A stretch of DNA of 64,000 nt from Hydnum rufescens UP504. Lineage: Eukaryota > Basidiomycota > Agaricomycetes > Cantharellales > Hydnaceae. Made by a program: the position numbers and the translations under genes. The stretch covers positions 62,001-126,000 of the forward strand of contig MU129063.1 of assembly GCA_014904985.1 (NCBI GenBank), given 5' to 3'. Under the pieces are notes generated by a model that worked only from the letters and a program-made list of their open reading frames with translations, made no database searches and had not been told where the DNA came from. Within the stretch, counting starts at the first letter, position 1, and each line of letters starts with the position of its first letter. This document shows positions 26,579 to 37,869 of this stretch, piece after piece.

Positions 26579-26927
26579 TTATCGTCGGTATGGACCGTGC
26601 AAATACAGCTCAACCAGTTATAGAAAGACTTTGAAAGATCTCTTCTCCAGAGTCCAGAGATGTTAAGACATGGCATAGTAAGTGCAGTGACACAAACGTA
26701 TACCTAAGTAGGTAAACACAAGAATAAAAGCAAGGACTGACCTGCCACGACTCGGAAGGTGAATACGAAGACATTGCTATAACAATTTGGATGAAAGATG
26801 TCGTAGAAGATGTGGTCACCCATAGGTTCAATGGAGTGTTGAGTGGAGGGCTTATATCCCAACTCCGACGCCGTACTAGTCACCGAGGGTGTCAAATTCC
26901 TATTTGTTTCGAGAGGCTGACGAAGAC

Positions 26928-27256
26928 TAGCCCTGCTCAATTCTTCTCGGGTCATTGCAACTTTTTTTCTTTTCTCATCTATAATTAGAAAAGTGTCAAA
27001 AAAAAAAAAAAGGAGGGGTGATCAGCTTTGCAGAACTGAGCGTAATCAGGATCACGGGATCCTAAATTAATTTAAAGTTGAAAAAAATAAGTGGAAGATG
27101 AGGTGAGAAGCGTTTTCCGTTCATCGCGTTTTCTCATCGGTTCCACTTTTTTTTTGATGTGCCACTTATTTTTGGGTACGGGTACCTGAAAGGAAGAAAA
27201 AAAAAGTTGAAAGTTGACCCCGATAAGCCCAACCCGAGAAGAATTGAGCAGGGCTA
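26928..27256. mobile_element. MITE with 23-bp perfect TIRs and TA duplication
   Basis: The left end (26930-26952, GCCCTGCTCAATTCTTCTCG then GGT) and the right end (27232-27254) are exact inverted copies. Each is bordered by TA, the target duplication of Tc1/mariner-type transposition. The interior is AT-rich, with poly-A and poly-T runs and a smaller inverted pair (AATAAGTGG and CCACTTATT). No coding capacity. Total 329 bp. Confidence 0.85.
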
Positions 27257-27680
27257 CTAGCTCAAATTCCATGTACATCTGTTGGTATACATCCAGATCT
27301 TGCACACTTATTTTATATGAACATTTTTGACAAGACGAAGAAAGAGGAAATCAATGTCTAATTCTGCACGCCCTTCTCCAAATTGGTTATGTATTTCAAT
27401 GTTGCACGCCTGGTCCAAGCTCGTAGCCAGTAGAGCCGTCAAGTATGGCAAAGGAAGGTAATAAGGCCATGGCGGTGACGATTTCGGCCCATACGCCATA
27501 CGAGCGGGCACTCTTGGAGAATTTAGGGCCTCGCTAGTGAGGGGCTCCTATATGATTACCCTCGCCAACCACAAGAGAAAGAAGGGGAAGAAGGGATGCG
27601 ATCACTTACACACACATCCTAGGCCACCTTCTCCACTCCTTTGCCCAAATGTTGTCGCGCTGATCAGTCCCTCAGCGTTT
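27257..27680. other. Spacer between MITE and tandem gene array
   Basis: No gene seen. The right part (about 27535-27660) contains the GGGGCTCCTATATGATTACC-like stretch followed by a CAAGAGAAAG motif. That stretch lies 3' of most copies of the tandem family, so it marks the start of the array's repeated unit. Confidence 0.5.
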
Positions 27681-29134
27681 TCAACACCCCGGGTCGCTCC
27701 CATACGTTTCCTGAAGCTCCTGAATGAGCGAGAATAGAGCATTCTGTATTCCCCCCATCACTTAGTCACAAGCCAAGGACCCCAAAAAGAAATATGAACA
27801 GACCGGACCCCTATTCCATCCACAAGTGTCTTTAATTTGCTGGACAAAACCGGTCACCATTAGCGCATTTTCTGGCATACGGACATTGCTATGGCGTGAG
27901 CCTCTGCGACCCTCATCAAGGGCCCCCCTTGTAGTTCCGAAAGTGACAGTTCCTGCCACTTTTTGGCACCATCTCCCAAAAATCAGCATTGAACCACCCA
28001 AAGACACCAGAAAATATTAACACTCAACTGTCCAGACCACTCAGCTCTATTTTGAGCCAATTTTCGATCCGACGTCTATTCTCCAGGGCAACGAGGATAA
28101 ATCTAATGTCCCACCGCCTCGGGTGCTTCTGAATCCCCAAGGGGTCCCTTCTATAGTAGAGCTGTACGGTGCGCACGGCACCGATCCGATATTCCATCAC
28201 CCTCCCAGATTTCAATATCCACTCTATGAACGGCAAGAAACCACACGACGAATTCGATATGACACCCAGGGGAAGCAACGCGGCCTCAATTGGGCTGACA
28301 GGGTACAGCGGCAGTGCATTTTCCTGAACACTTATTTAGCAGGGGAACAATGCGTAGCAAACATTATCAATTAAAAGACGGAATAAACGCACACGGAACC
28401 GATCCAAAGCGAATTTGAATTCGAGCGTGAATTCACGCAAATCGGGTGCATTCCCGCCATGTTCCTCACGTCGCTTTGTATGAATGGTGTACCACCTCAA
28501 CCCTGGAGCCTTCTTGGATGCTGCTGCTGGCTTCATCTTTGATGATGCCATCTCCAGCTCTCTAAACATGTTCGAGAACAATATTCGGGTAAACGTCATG
28601 ACCCTCGATGAGACAATCATGCCTTTGAAGACTGACCTGCCGAGGATCAAAACTTCAGATTGTAACAGTGGGGAAATCTGGTGTCGATGCATCATTGCAA
28701 AAGGCTCTAGGAGCTCTGCTAGATACCGAACATGATATTCGAGCCATCTCCAAGTGTTCGCATCATGAGGGTTCGCATCCCGGGCGTTAGCCTGGTGAGG
28801 GGAGAAAATCGAAGGAGCTAGTTATGAACAATAGTGCATGGGATACGAGGCCTGCAAGTCGGGCAGCCTCATTAAAACTCGAGAACGATGGATACACTAA
28901 CCATGTTCACTCCCTTGATCATGTCCAGAGCGACCCAGATCCTGACTGGGCCCTGTGACCCCCCGGAACCTTTGAGATCGATCTAAGCGCGCTCTCAGCA
29001 GATGCTATTGCGCCGGTCGAAATCGGTCCGGCGATCAGATTCTCCTCTGTCCCCTGCGCAGGGCTTCGACGCCATCTCAGAGCTAAGAATATTCGCTGGA
29101 GCCAGGACTGTGATGATCCTGTTGTTTTCTTCAT
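27681..29134 (-). pseudogene. Tandem family copy A (one frameshift in exon 1)
   Basis: All six exons of the family (described under copy D) are present, including the ends QNALFSLIQEL...GSDPGC and stop at 27681. Exon 1 starts at ATG 29134 and reads through GAIASAESALR, but one base is missing near 28945-28955 relative to copy D. The frame therefore ends early, just before the first donor. Exons 2 to 6 are open in the expected frames. A single base would restore it, so either a very recent pseudogene or a base-call error. Confidence 0.75.
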
Positions 29135-30153
29135 CTCTCCCTATGCGTAGGGGCGTGGTACACGTCGGGCGCCTAAATATCGATCTGGTGATTCTAGAGG
29201 GGATCCAGGGACGATGGGTATGAGCACAAAACGTCAATCGATATGAGGTGAAAGCAAGGACCTAAGTGAGCCTAGCTGATATACAATCCTTGAAGGAATG
29301 CAGGCGAGGGACTGGGGTTAGAGAAAAGGCCTGGTGTTATCCCTATCCATATCATGAAAAGCAGGTTAGGGCACATTCATAAATGGACCATGGTACGTCT
29401 GCCGCGTTCCAAGGTACGCAAAACAAGCTTACCCTCGGACGTGCAACGCCAAAACGGTACCCGTGGTTCGTCACAGCCACAGGGCCCACGAATAAAAAAC
29501 AAAGGTCCTACAGAATGCGTGTGATTGAATAGTCTAGTGGTACGGTGGGAATGAGAGTGGCTGTTGGTGGTGGGATTACCAGGGAGATCGGGTCGTAGAT
29601 AAAAGAATTGCCAAAGATCTTGCATGTGTGCCCAGGAACTCAGGTATGCGATGAGAGAAGTCCAGGAGATAGCTGTAGCTTCGTATTCCACGTTTTCGCT
29701 CATTGCTGGTGTAACGTGTGACACCCAGGCATTTAGCAATCCGCAAGACATGTGACTAAACCTTGGAATAGTACCTAGCCATCCCTGCTATCCCTTACAG
29801 CGGATTTCAGTGAAGTGTGGACTGCACAAAAAAAAGGTTGGTGCCTTCTCGCAAGAGAAACTTCTGCCTTTCAGCAAAAAAAAGTGGTACCTTTTCGCAA
29901 CAGAGAGCAGGGAGGACGTGACGATCACCCCATGTCACACCGACCCGAATATATTCAGTGGCAGTCCCAAAGGAAGTCCGTATCATCGCATTCAATCAGG
30001 GCTAATGGCCCACGTAAGTGTCCTTCTGAGTATACATGGTTCTCGCCAGAATTAATCGCCCAGGGACTTCCTATATAATTACCCTCACACGACAGAAAAC
30101 CAAGAGAAAAAGGGATGCCATCTCCCAGGTCCAAATGTTGTTGCCCAGGTAGA
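29135..30153. repeat. Spacer: array flank modules without the kinase gene
   Basis: 29360-29800 closely matches 34980-35395 and 39560-39970, the upstream flank of copies C and D. Here the sequence departs just where the kinase gene would begin. Instead there is a degenerate A-rich direct repeat (about 29827-29912, two GCAAGAGAAAC / GCAACAGAGAGC units). 29930-30150 is the module also found at about 33060, 37650 and 42220, with TATTCAGTG at its start. Confidence 0.7.
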
Positions 30154-31586
30154 TCACTTCATCAGTGTTTTCGAGCATCGGGTCCCTCGACGTACACGTG
30201 CTTCAAGGTCACTAAACAGGGAATATAGATCACTCTGTGTTTTCTCCATTGTCAGTTACATGCCGAGCACATGAGAAAAGACGTGAGCACACAGAGTGGT
30301 CGCAAACATCTTGAATTTTCTGGGCGAAACGGGTCACTGGCAATGTATCATCTGGTAAGCGGAGGCTGTGATACCCTTGGGGGCTCTCATGAAGGGCATC
30401 CGGTGTAGTTGCAAAAGTGACGGTTCCCTCCACTTTTGAAAACCAACGCCCGAGAATCAGAAACGTACCGAAGGTACCAGAGAATTTGAACACTGAACTG
30501 TTCGGATAATTCAGGTCTATTTTGAGCCAATTCTCGATATGGCGTCTATTCTCCAGGCCAACGGCCATAAATCTAAAGCTAATGTCCAACTCTGGGGTCC
30601 CAAGGTCCACGTGTTGTAAAGGTGGACGGTACGCACGTTACCGATTCGGTACTCCATTATCCTCTCAGATTTCAGTATCCACAGTATGAACAGTGATAGG
30701 GCACACGACGAGTTTGATATGACACCAAGGGGAAGCAATGCTGCCTCGATTGGGCTGATAGGGTACAATGGCAGCGCATTTCTCTGAATAGTCGATAGCA
30801 CAGTCAGCAGGCACTCGTGGACCCCAATGGAACAGCACACAGAGGACATCACTAATGAAAAGGCGGAAATGAAACGCACACGAAACTGATCCAGAGCGAA
30901 TTTCAAGTTCAGGGTGAAGGCACGGATATCGGGTGCATCCCCGCCATGTTCTTCACGTCGTCTTCGGTGAAAAAAGTGCCGCCTCGGAGCCTCCTTGGAT
31001 GACGCTGCCGGCGCCATCTTCGATGATACCGTCTCCAACTCTCTGCACACCGTCAGTGACGATATTCGGCTCAACATCATGACCCTTGAGGACCCACCTG
31101 CTGAGCATCAGGACTTGAGACTGTAAAAGAGGGGAGATCTGGTCTCGGTGCATCATTGCGAAAGGCTCCAGGAGTTCCGCTAGGTACCGAATGTGAAATT
31201 CGAGCCATCTCAAAGTCTTCGCATCATGGGTGTGTGTATCATGGACGCTTGCCTAGAAAGGAGCGGAAGAAAATCAATGGAATTCAGTTATGAGTAACGA
31301 TAATCAGTAACCAGGACGCTAGACAGTAATCGAAATGGATCGATACACTAACCACGTTCAGTCCCTTGATCATATCCAGAGCGACGCCGATCCTGACTTG
31401 CGCTGTATGGCCCCCTGGAACCTTTGAGATCCATCTAAGTGCGCTCTCGGCGGACGCTATTACACCAGTCGAAATCGGTCCGACGGTCGCGTTCTCCCCT
31501 GTCCCTTGTGCAGTGCTTCGATGTGGTCTGAAACGTGAAAAGAGGCGCTGGAGCCAGGTCTGTGATGACTGTGTTGTTTTCCTCAT
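30154..31586 (-). pseudogene. Tandem family copy B (one frameshift in exon 4)
   Basis: ATG 31586; exons 1 to 3 are complete and splice as in copy D. Exon 4 starts in frame (RNALPLYPISPIEA) but the variable loop near 30590-30625 differs in length, so the downstream block (ENRRHIENWLKI) lies in the next frame. Exons 5 and 6 are open; stop at 30154. A second in-frame route through the loop was not found. Confidence 0.72.
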
Positions 31587-32465
31587 CTCTTCGTGTGTGG
31601 GGGGTCTGGTATGCGTAGACGCCTAAATATCAATTCTGGTTGATTCTAGAAGTGATCCAAGGGCGATAGGCATGATTGTACGTGCACGCAAAACGTCAAT
31701 AAATGCCAAGCAGAGCGAAGGGAGTGGGTCTCACTGATCGATAACCGTTGAAAGAATGTAGACGAGGGTGGCGTTGTCACAGCCTCGATGCCTTTGTTAC
31801 TCGAAACACTCCTGTCTGTCCAGATCATGTGAAAGCTGGCGAGGCACAATCGTTGATGGACCAAGGATCCTACGATTGGCCATGGTGCTGGCGTCTGCCA
31901 TGTCTCGAGGACGCGAAGAAAATTTACCATCTGGTGTAACGCCGAACACCTGTTTGCGGTCTATAAATCGAGATATATACACACACACCATACGTGTCCA
32001 TCAGCACAGCCACAGGGCCCACGTGCACAAATAAAAATCTTTCTTGTGCCAACAGCGTTGAGTGAGGACCGTCTGAACGTTCTCATTTTGAACTAATTAT
32101 GACTCCAGACAGCCATGACCAGTCCCTATCTCTTTCAGACTGTTCATTACCCACAAAGCATCGTTTCTAACGCTATTCCCTCGTGTTTGCCATATTCGTA
32201 CCATTTCCGATAGGGAGGGCTGAGTCTATGGCCTTGGCCTCTTCAACTTGAAAACCCACACCCAGTCACATGCTAGCCCCGGCCCAGATCCACTTCTATC
32301 TCATTCACGAACCAGATCACTCCCATTTCTCCTAGCGAGACCAGTCCATGTACGTTTCTCGAATTACAATGTCCATCATTTCCGGGATGATAATTAACTA
32401 TGATTATCTAGCCTACTTTGATGCCAACGTACAGCTCTCTGCCAAAATGCCGTCAACTATGTAGA
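31587..32465. other. Spacer between copy B and the exon 5-6 fragment
   Basis: No gene. 31640-31980 is the 5' flank of copy B and resembles 39350-39690. 31981-32465 is unlike the other flanks apart from short matches. Confidence 0.5.
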
Positions 32466-32770
32466 TCATTCCCATTCGTGTTTTCGATCGTCCGCAGTGT
32501 CCATATACATTTCCCGAAGGTAGAAAATGAAGTCCAATAAAACAACCTGCGGTTTCCCAATTGTCAGTTTCAGACAGCGGGAGCGGAAAAAGTTGTGAGC
32601 ATGCGGGATCCGTACGCCATACGCAAATGTCTTGAATATCTCGAGCAAAACGGGTCACAGATAGTGTATTATGTTCTGCTATACGGACGCCGTTATGGCT
32701 GGAGAATCGGTGGCCCTCATCGAGGGCTTCCCTTGTAGTCCCGAAAATGACAGTCCGTTGCGCTTTTTGA
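32466..32770 (-). pseudogene. Family fragment B' (exons 5 and 6 only)
   Basis: Contains the exon 5 motifs (TVIFGTTREALDEG then SVTRFARDIQDI), an intron whose acceptor is AACCGCAG, and a terminal exon ending HEWE at stop 32466. Exons 1 to 4 are absent: upstream of about 32868 the sequence changes to the spacer module seen near 37480 and 42070. The last exon differs clearly from those of full copies and matches only fragment E'. Confidence 0.7.
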
Positions 32771-33296
32771 CATCAATCAGCATTGCCCGACCCAAACAAA
32801 GCAAAATATCAGCACTCAACCCTCTGGACCAGTAAGCTCTATTTTGAGCCAGTTTTGTTTCCATTGTGAACCAGCTTTGACGAGCATCTGCACAGTGCTG
32901 CATATCGAAGGTGCGTACGCGCGTGTTCAGAAGGGGATCAGTGTCTCCAGTGGTCCTTAATACCGACTCCGGATGTATCACAAACTCTACCGATAACAAA
33001 TCAAGAAGAAAACGAAGAGTCGGGGAGGGGCGATGACATCACATGTCCTGAAAGGGGCTCATACTGTATATTCAGTGGTAGTGGGGTCCCAAAGGAAGTC
33101 TGCATCATTGTCATTCAATCAATGCTATCGGTCCACATGGGTAAAAGGATGACAACTTTATGACTATGAGTGTTTCTCGCCAGAATTAACACCCTGGGGC
33201 CTTACTATATAATTGCCACTCTCGCCAACGACAAGAGAAAACAAACGGAAGAGAGAAGCACCATCTCCCAGGTCCAAATGTTGTTGCCCAGGTAGA

Positions 33297-34751
33297 TCAC
33301 TCCATCAATGTTTTCGAGCGTCTGGGTCCCTTGCAGTACATGTCCTCAAGGTTCCCAAGCAGCGAAGATACAGTGTAAGCTGTCGTTTTCTCCATTGTCA
33401 GTTACATGCACAGCAGAGAGGAACACACGTGAGCACACAGGGTAGTTATAGCGTTTGCAAGCGTCTTGAATTTCCTGGGCGAAACGGGTCACTGGTAGCA
33501 TATCATCCGGTAAAGCGGAGGCTCTTGTCCGCTTGGAGGCGTTTCATTAAGGGCATCCAGCGTAGTTCCGAAAGTGACCGTTCCTTCCACTTTTGAAAAC
33601 CAACACCCAAGAGAATCAGCAATGCCACCATTCAAAGCACCAGAAAATTTGAACACTGAACTGTCCGGACCACTGAGCTCTATTTTGAGCCAATTCTCCA
33701 TGTGGCGTCTATTCTCCAGGCCAACGACCATAAACACAACGTCCCACCGCCGCTGGATTTCCTCGGCATGGGCATCCCTCTAGTGTAGTGCTGCAGGGTA
33801 CGCACAGCACCGATCTGGTACTCCATCATCCTCTCATATTTCAGTATCCATTTTATGAACGGTGAGAGAGCACACGATGAGTTCGATATGATTCCAAGGG
33901 GAAGCAACGCTGCCTCGATTGGGCTGATAGGGTACAGTGGCAGCGCATTTCTCTGATAGTTGATCGAACACAGAGTTAGCAGGCACTCGTGGATCCCGAG
34001 GGAACAGCACACACGGAACAGCACTAATGAAAAGGCGGAAATAAAACGCACACGAAACTGATCCAGAGCCAATTTGAAGTCCAGGGTGAAGGCACGGATA
34101 TCGGGGGCATTCCCACCATGTTCCCCACGTTGCTTTGGATGAAAAAAGTACCGCCTCAGAGCCTCCTTGGATGACGCTGCCGGCGCCATCTTCGATGATA
34201 CTGTCTCCAACTCTCTGCACACGATCAGAAACGATATTCGGCCCACAACATCATGACCCTCGAGGATTCACCTGCTGAGCGTCAGGACTTGAGACTGTAA
34301 AAGAGGGGAGATCTGGTCTCGGTGCATCATTGCAAAAGGCTCAAGGAGTTCTGCTAAGTGGCGAATGTGAAATTCTAGCCATCTGAAAGTCTTGGGATCA
34401 TGAGTGTGCGCATCATGGGCGCTTGCCTAGTAAGGTGTGGGAGAAAATTGATGGAATTCAGTTATGAGCAATGACAATCTGTAGCACACGACACTTGTGA
34501 TCGAAATGGATCGATACACTAACCACGTTCAGTTCCTTGATCGTATCCAGAGCGACCCCAATCCTGACTTGCGCTGCATGGCCCCCTGGAACGTTTGAGA
34601 TCCATCCAAGCGCGCTCTCGGCAGACGCTATTGCACCAGCCGAAATCGGTCCGACGGTCGTGCTCTCCCCTGGTGCACTGCTTCGATGCCATCTGAAATG
34701 TGAGAAGGTCCGCTGGAGCCAGGACTGGGATGATCCTGTTGTTTTCTCCAT
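33297..34751 (-). pseudogene. Tandem family copy C (frameshifts in exons 4 and 5)
   Basis: ATG 34751; exons 1-3 are open and correctly spliced, with all donors and acceptors conserved. Exon 4 is one base short in the variable loop (about 33750-33785). Exon 5 has two extra bases near 33520-33545 compared with copy D, ending the frame early. The terminal exon is present with stop at 33297. It sits back to back with kinase pseudogene 1, sharing about 0.7 kb of upstream DNA. Confidence 0.72.
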
Positions 34752-35468
34752 CTCTCCCTATGGGTAGGGGCGTGGCACACGTCGGCGCCTAAAGATCAAT
34801 CTGGTTGATTCAAGAAGAGATCCAGGGATGATGGATATGAGCGGAAAACGTCAATCTACATCAGGTGAAAGCAAGGACCTAAGTGCGTCTGGCTGATATA
34901 CGATCCTTGAAGGAATGCAGGCGAGGGAGTGGGTGGGGTTAGGGAAAAGGCCTGGTGTTATCCCTATCCATATCATGAAAAGCAGGTAAGGGCACATTCA
35001 CAAATGGACCATGGTACGTCTGCCGCGTTACAAGGTACACGAAGAAAGCTTACCCCCGGACGTGCAACGCCAAAATGGTGGGTTCGTCACAGCCACAGGG
35101 CCCACGAATAAAAAGCAAAGGTCCTACAGAACGCGTGCGGATTTGAAATTGTCTAGTCAGTGGTTGTTGGTGGTGGGATTACCAGTGGGATCGGGTCCTA
35201 GATATGTAAAAGAATTGCCAACGATCTTGCATATGTGCCCAAGAACTCAGGTATGCGATGAGAGAAGTCCAGGGGATAGCTATGGCTTCGTTGTCGCTAG
35301 TGGCTGCTGTGACGTGTGACACCCAATCATTTAGTCCGCAAGACATGTGACTAAACCTCGCAGTACCTAGCGATCCCTGCTATCCCTTAACCAGCCAGTG
35401 AAGCCTGGTCACAACTCCACCTCATAGGGGGGATCACAGTACGTGCCCCGTCTCTTTCCCGGCATCAC
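34752..35468. promoter_or_regulatory. Shared upstream region of copy C and kinase 1
   Basis: About 717 bp between two divergent starts; its counterpart at 39311-40043 is nearly as long and clearly homologous. Inference only: it would have to hold both promoters. No specific binding motif identified. Confidence 0.35.
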
Positions 35469-36756
35469 ATGGAACAGGATACCCTCTCTATCTCTGTCAA
35501 CTGGAGCGACCGTAACGAGTCTATGGAGTGCACTGCTACAGTCATCAAACCCTTCTTGCCAGTTACAAAGAGTCAGGTCTTCCTTGTAAATGTTCACCCC
35601 GCTCCTGGTGGCATACCTTCGCCTATCATCCTAAAGGTTTCCGACCCACGCTTCATCGAAGACCGTGTAAGTCGATCCGGAGATCATCCGTGGTCACTGG
35701 AAAACGAAGTCGCTGCTGCGGAGCGTCGAGCAGCAGTGATGCAGGGGGATCGCCAGGATGATTACGATGAGGACAATTTTCTTGACTTCGACGAGGTCTT
35801 TTGGGAAGAGTACGCCTATCGCACCATGCAGCTTCTGTTCCAATCAGAACTAGCTGCGTACACCCGGTTGCGACAGCTACAAGGAGACGGTATTCCGCAG
35901 TGCTATGGCTTCGGGACGCTTCACCCCGACATCCAACGTCCCGTCGTACCAAATGCGCACCTCCTGGAGTATATTCTAGGCGAAACACTCACCAGCGTGG
36001 ACCCGAAAACTATCTCGAGGTTCTAGCGCGTACTTTAATCATGACTGTGCAAGCCATCGGAGTGATGGTGTCATTCACAACGACCTCCACGCCAACAATG
36101 TCATTTTCTCCCCGGCGAAACCAGAAACACCCTCCAATGTGTATGTCATTGACTTTGGGCATGCCGGCCTGCGAGAGGATGAGTCAGATATCGATTGGGG
36201 AGAATGTCTTTACGTGCAAGGTGACGAGATGAGGGTTCGACGTCACCTGTCCGACGTCGGGGTCCGGGATCCCGATCCACAGCGGCCGGACATATTTCCG
36301 AATGCGCCTGGTGCGGTTGTTTGGAATCGTTGGGCGGAGGGAAAAGGAAGGCGCTGGTGCGAAGCTGCAGGGGAGCAATGGGATGGACCGGGGGGTGTGA
36401 AGCTCATTGAGCCGATACAGTGGAAACCACGCGATGAAGTGACTGGTTGGCCGGATGCGAGGGATGCCGGGCTCCTGGCTGGGGCAGCTCCACCTCGACC
36501 AGGCTCTCCAGACTTTACTCCTTTGTCTCGAGATGTGGTGGAAAAGACAGAGCTGACGAATTATTGTTATGAAGTATTTCAGTGCCTCGGGCTCGCAATT
36601 TTAGCCTATAATTTTGGTATGAAAGTGGATGAAGCTGGGCAATTTGAAGGTTATAGCTGTGGGATGCAAAAAAAACATTGGGGCCTTGTGGTGAGATGTG
36701 CGTTGAGTGATTCCACTCGATCAGTCCCATCGAAAGGAGAAATGAGACCGGAATAA
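35469..36756 (+). pseudogene. Atypical kinase-like gene, copy 1 (two single-base deletions)
   Basis: ATG 35469. The first 185 codons are open and include IILKV (candidate ATP-binding Lys at about 56) and FQSELAAYTRL (candidate alpha-C Glu), but no clear glycine loop. One base is missing at about 36018 and another at about 36064 compared with copy 2, so the catalytic part falls into two other frames. The catalytic-loop counterpart HNDLHANN and the DFG-position motif VIDFGHA can both be read. The C-terminal part is then open to 36756. The HNDLHxxN...IDxGH layout fits fungal protein kinase-like or aminoglycoside-phosphotransferase-like folds. No intron explains the frame changes, since the sister copy has the missing bases. 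Confidence 0.72.
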
Positions 36757-37869
36757 AATTTTAAAAAATGCACCGGTCGTGAAAGGATCGAGAACAGAAT
36801 CGCTTGCCAGGCACGACTTGACAGAATGGATTTGAAGACAATCGAAACCGATGATGCTACAATATCGCCAGATCAAATTGACTCTCCAGGGCTCCAATAT
36901 GTGTATCGTCATCCAAGAACGACCGACCCGCCGTCACAAGCAGTGGAAGAGAAATTGAGCAACATACGTGGCTTGCATTTGAGGAACAATTTAAAGAGTA
37001 CGAGTACCATGGAAAAACAAATGGCTTCGATGGCCATACTCGGATGTTACACCACACGACCCCTGATTCATTACAGGACTCCTGTTATGCACATATGCAG
37101 TAGAAAGAACTCGCCACCTCAAAGAGGAGATAGAGTGAAGTCTATTGGGAAGTCCCCATGCATGCCTGACCCCATGGCACAGAGCCACGAAGTCTCGGGG
37201 ACGGTGGCAAATCTTCACACATGGTAAAGTAATTTGATTCTGTCTGTTTCAGATTCTTCTTCATCGTGGGGGCCGTGAATGAATACTCGAAATCCCCGGG
37301 GATGGCCATCTATCCAGGCCATATTCCACTTGCACCATGACTGCGCCCAGATTGGCATTTCCACCCATAAGGCAATGGCAATGTAACAGAAAGTACCCCT
37401 TTTGATAATGTCGGATCGATGTGTGCCTTGGAGAAGCTTACCAACTGAAATAAGGGACTAAGGAATGACATGGTTTCCATTCTCAGCCACGCTTTGCTGA
37501 GCTTCTTCACAATGCTGCAGATCGATAGGTCATTCCCTCGTCATATGTGTGTGTTCAGAAGAGGATGAGTGTCTCCAGTGCTCCTCAATGCCAACCCTGG
37601 ATGTCAAGGAAGGACGTGACAATAACCTCACATGTCACACCGGCCGAACGTATTCAGTGTGCCAAAGGAAGTCATCACATTCAATCAAGGTGGTCGGTCC
37701 ACGTGGGTATAAGGGCGACAGGGTTTCAAGTATGAGTGTTTCTCGCCAGAATTAACACCCTGGGGCATTACTATATAATTACCACTCTCGCCAATGACAA
37801 GAGAAAACAAAGGGAAGAAGGGATGCGATCTCCCAGGTCCAAATGGTGTTGCCCAGGTAGATCATTCCA
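36757..37869. other. Trailing region of kinase 1 and spacer module
   Basis: Homologous along its length to 41283-42455. It has open stretches on both strands in each copy (for example minus 36721-36912 and 41321-41701), but the frames are not conserved between copies, so no gene is called. The part near 37480-37560 resembles 32870-32950 and 42060-42140. Confidence 0.5.

Larger units (their letters stand above)
33063..37650. repeat. Segmental duplication unit 1 (copy C + kinase 1)
   Basis: A block of about 4.58 kb repeated directly downstream as unit 2. Matching landmarks keep a near-constant offset of 4.56-4.58 kb: family-gene start 34751 and 39310, kinase start 35469 and 40044, and the TATTCAGTG module at 33065 and 37650. 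The order within a unit is spacer module, family gene (minus), 0.7-kb shared upstream region, kinase-like gene (plus), trailing region. Confidence 0.85.

Noticed and set aside
33834..34220. Alternative frame through exon 4 (KCAATVPYQPNRG) in family copies
   Set aside because: It stops at different points between copies, whereas the NALPLYPISPIEA frame is open and conserved in all of them and matches the exon 3 donor phase.
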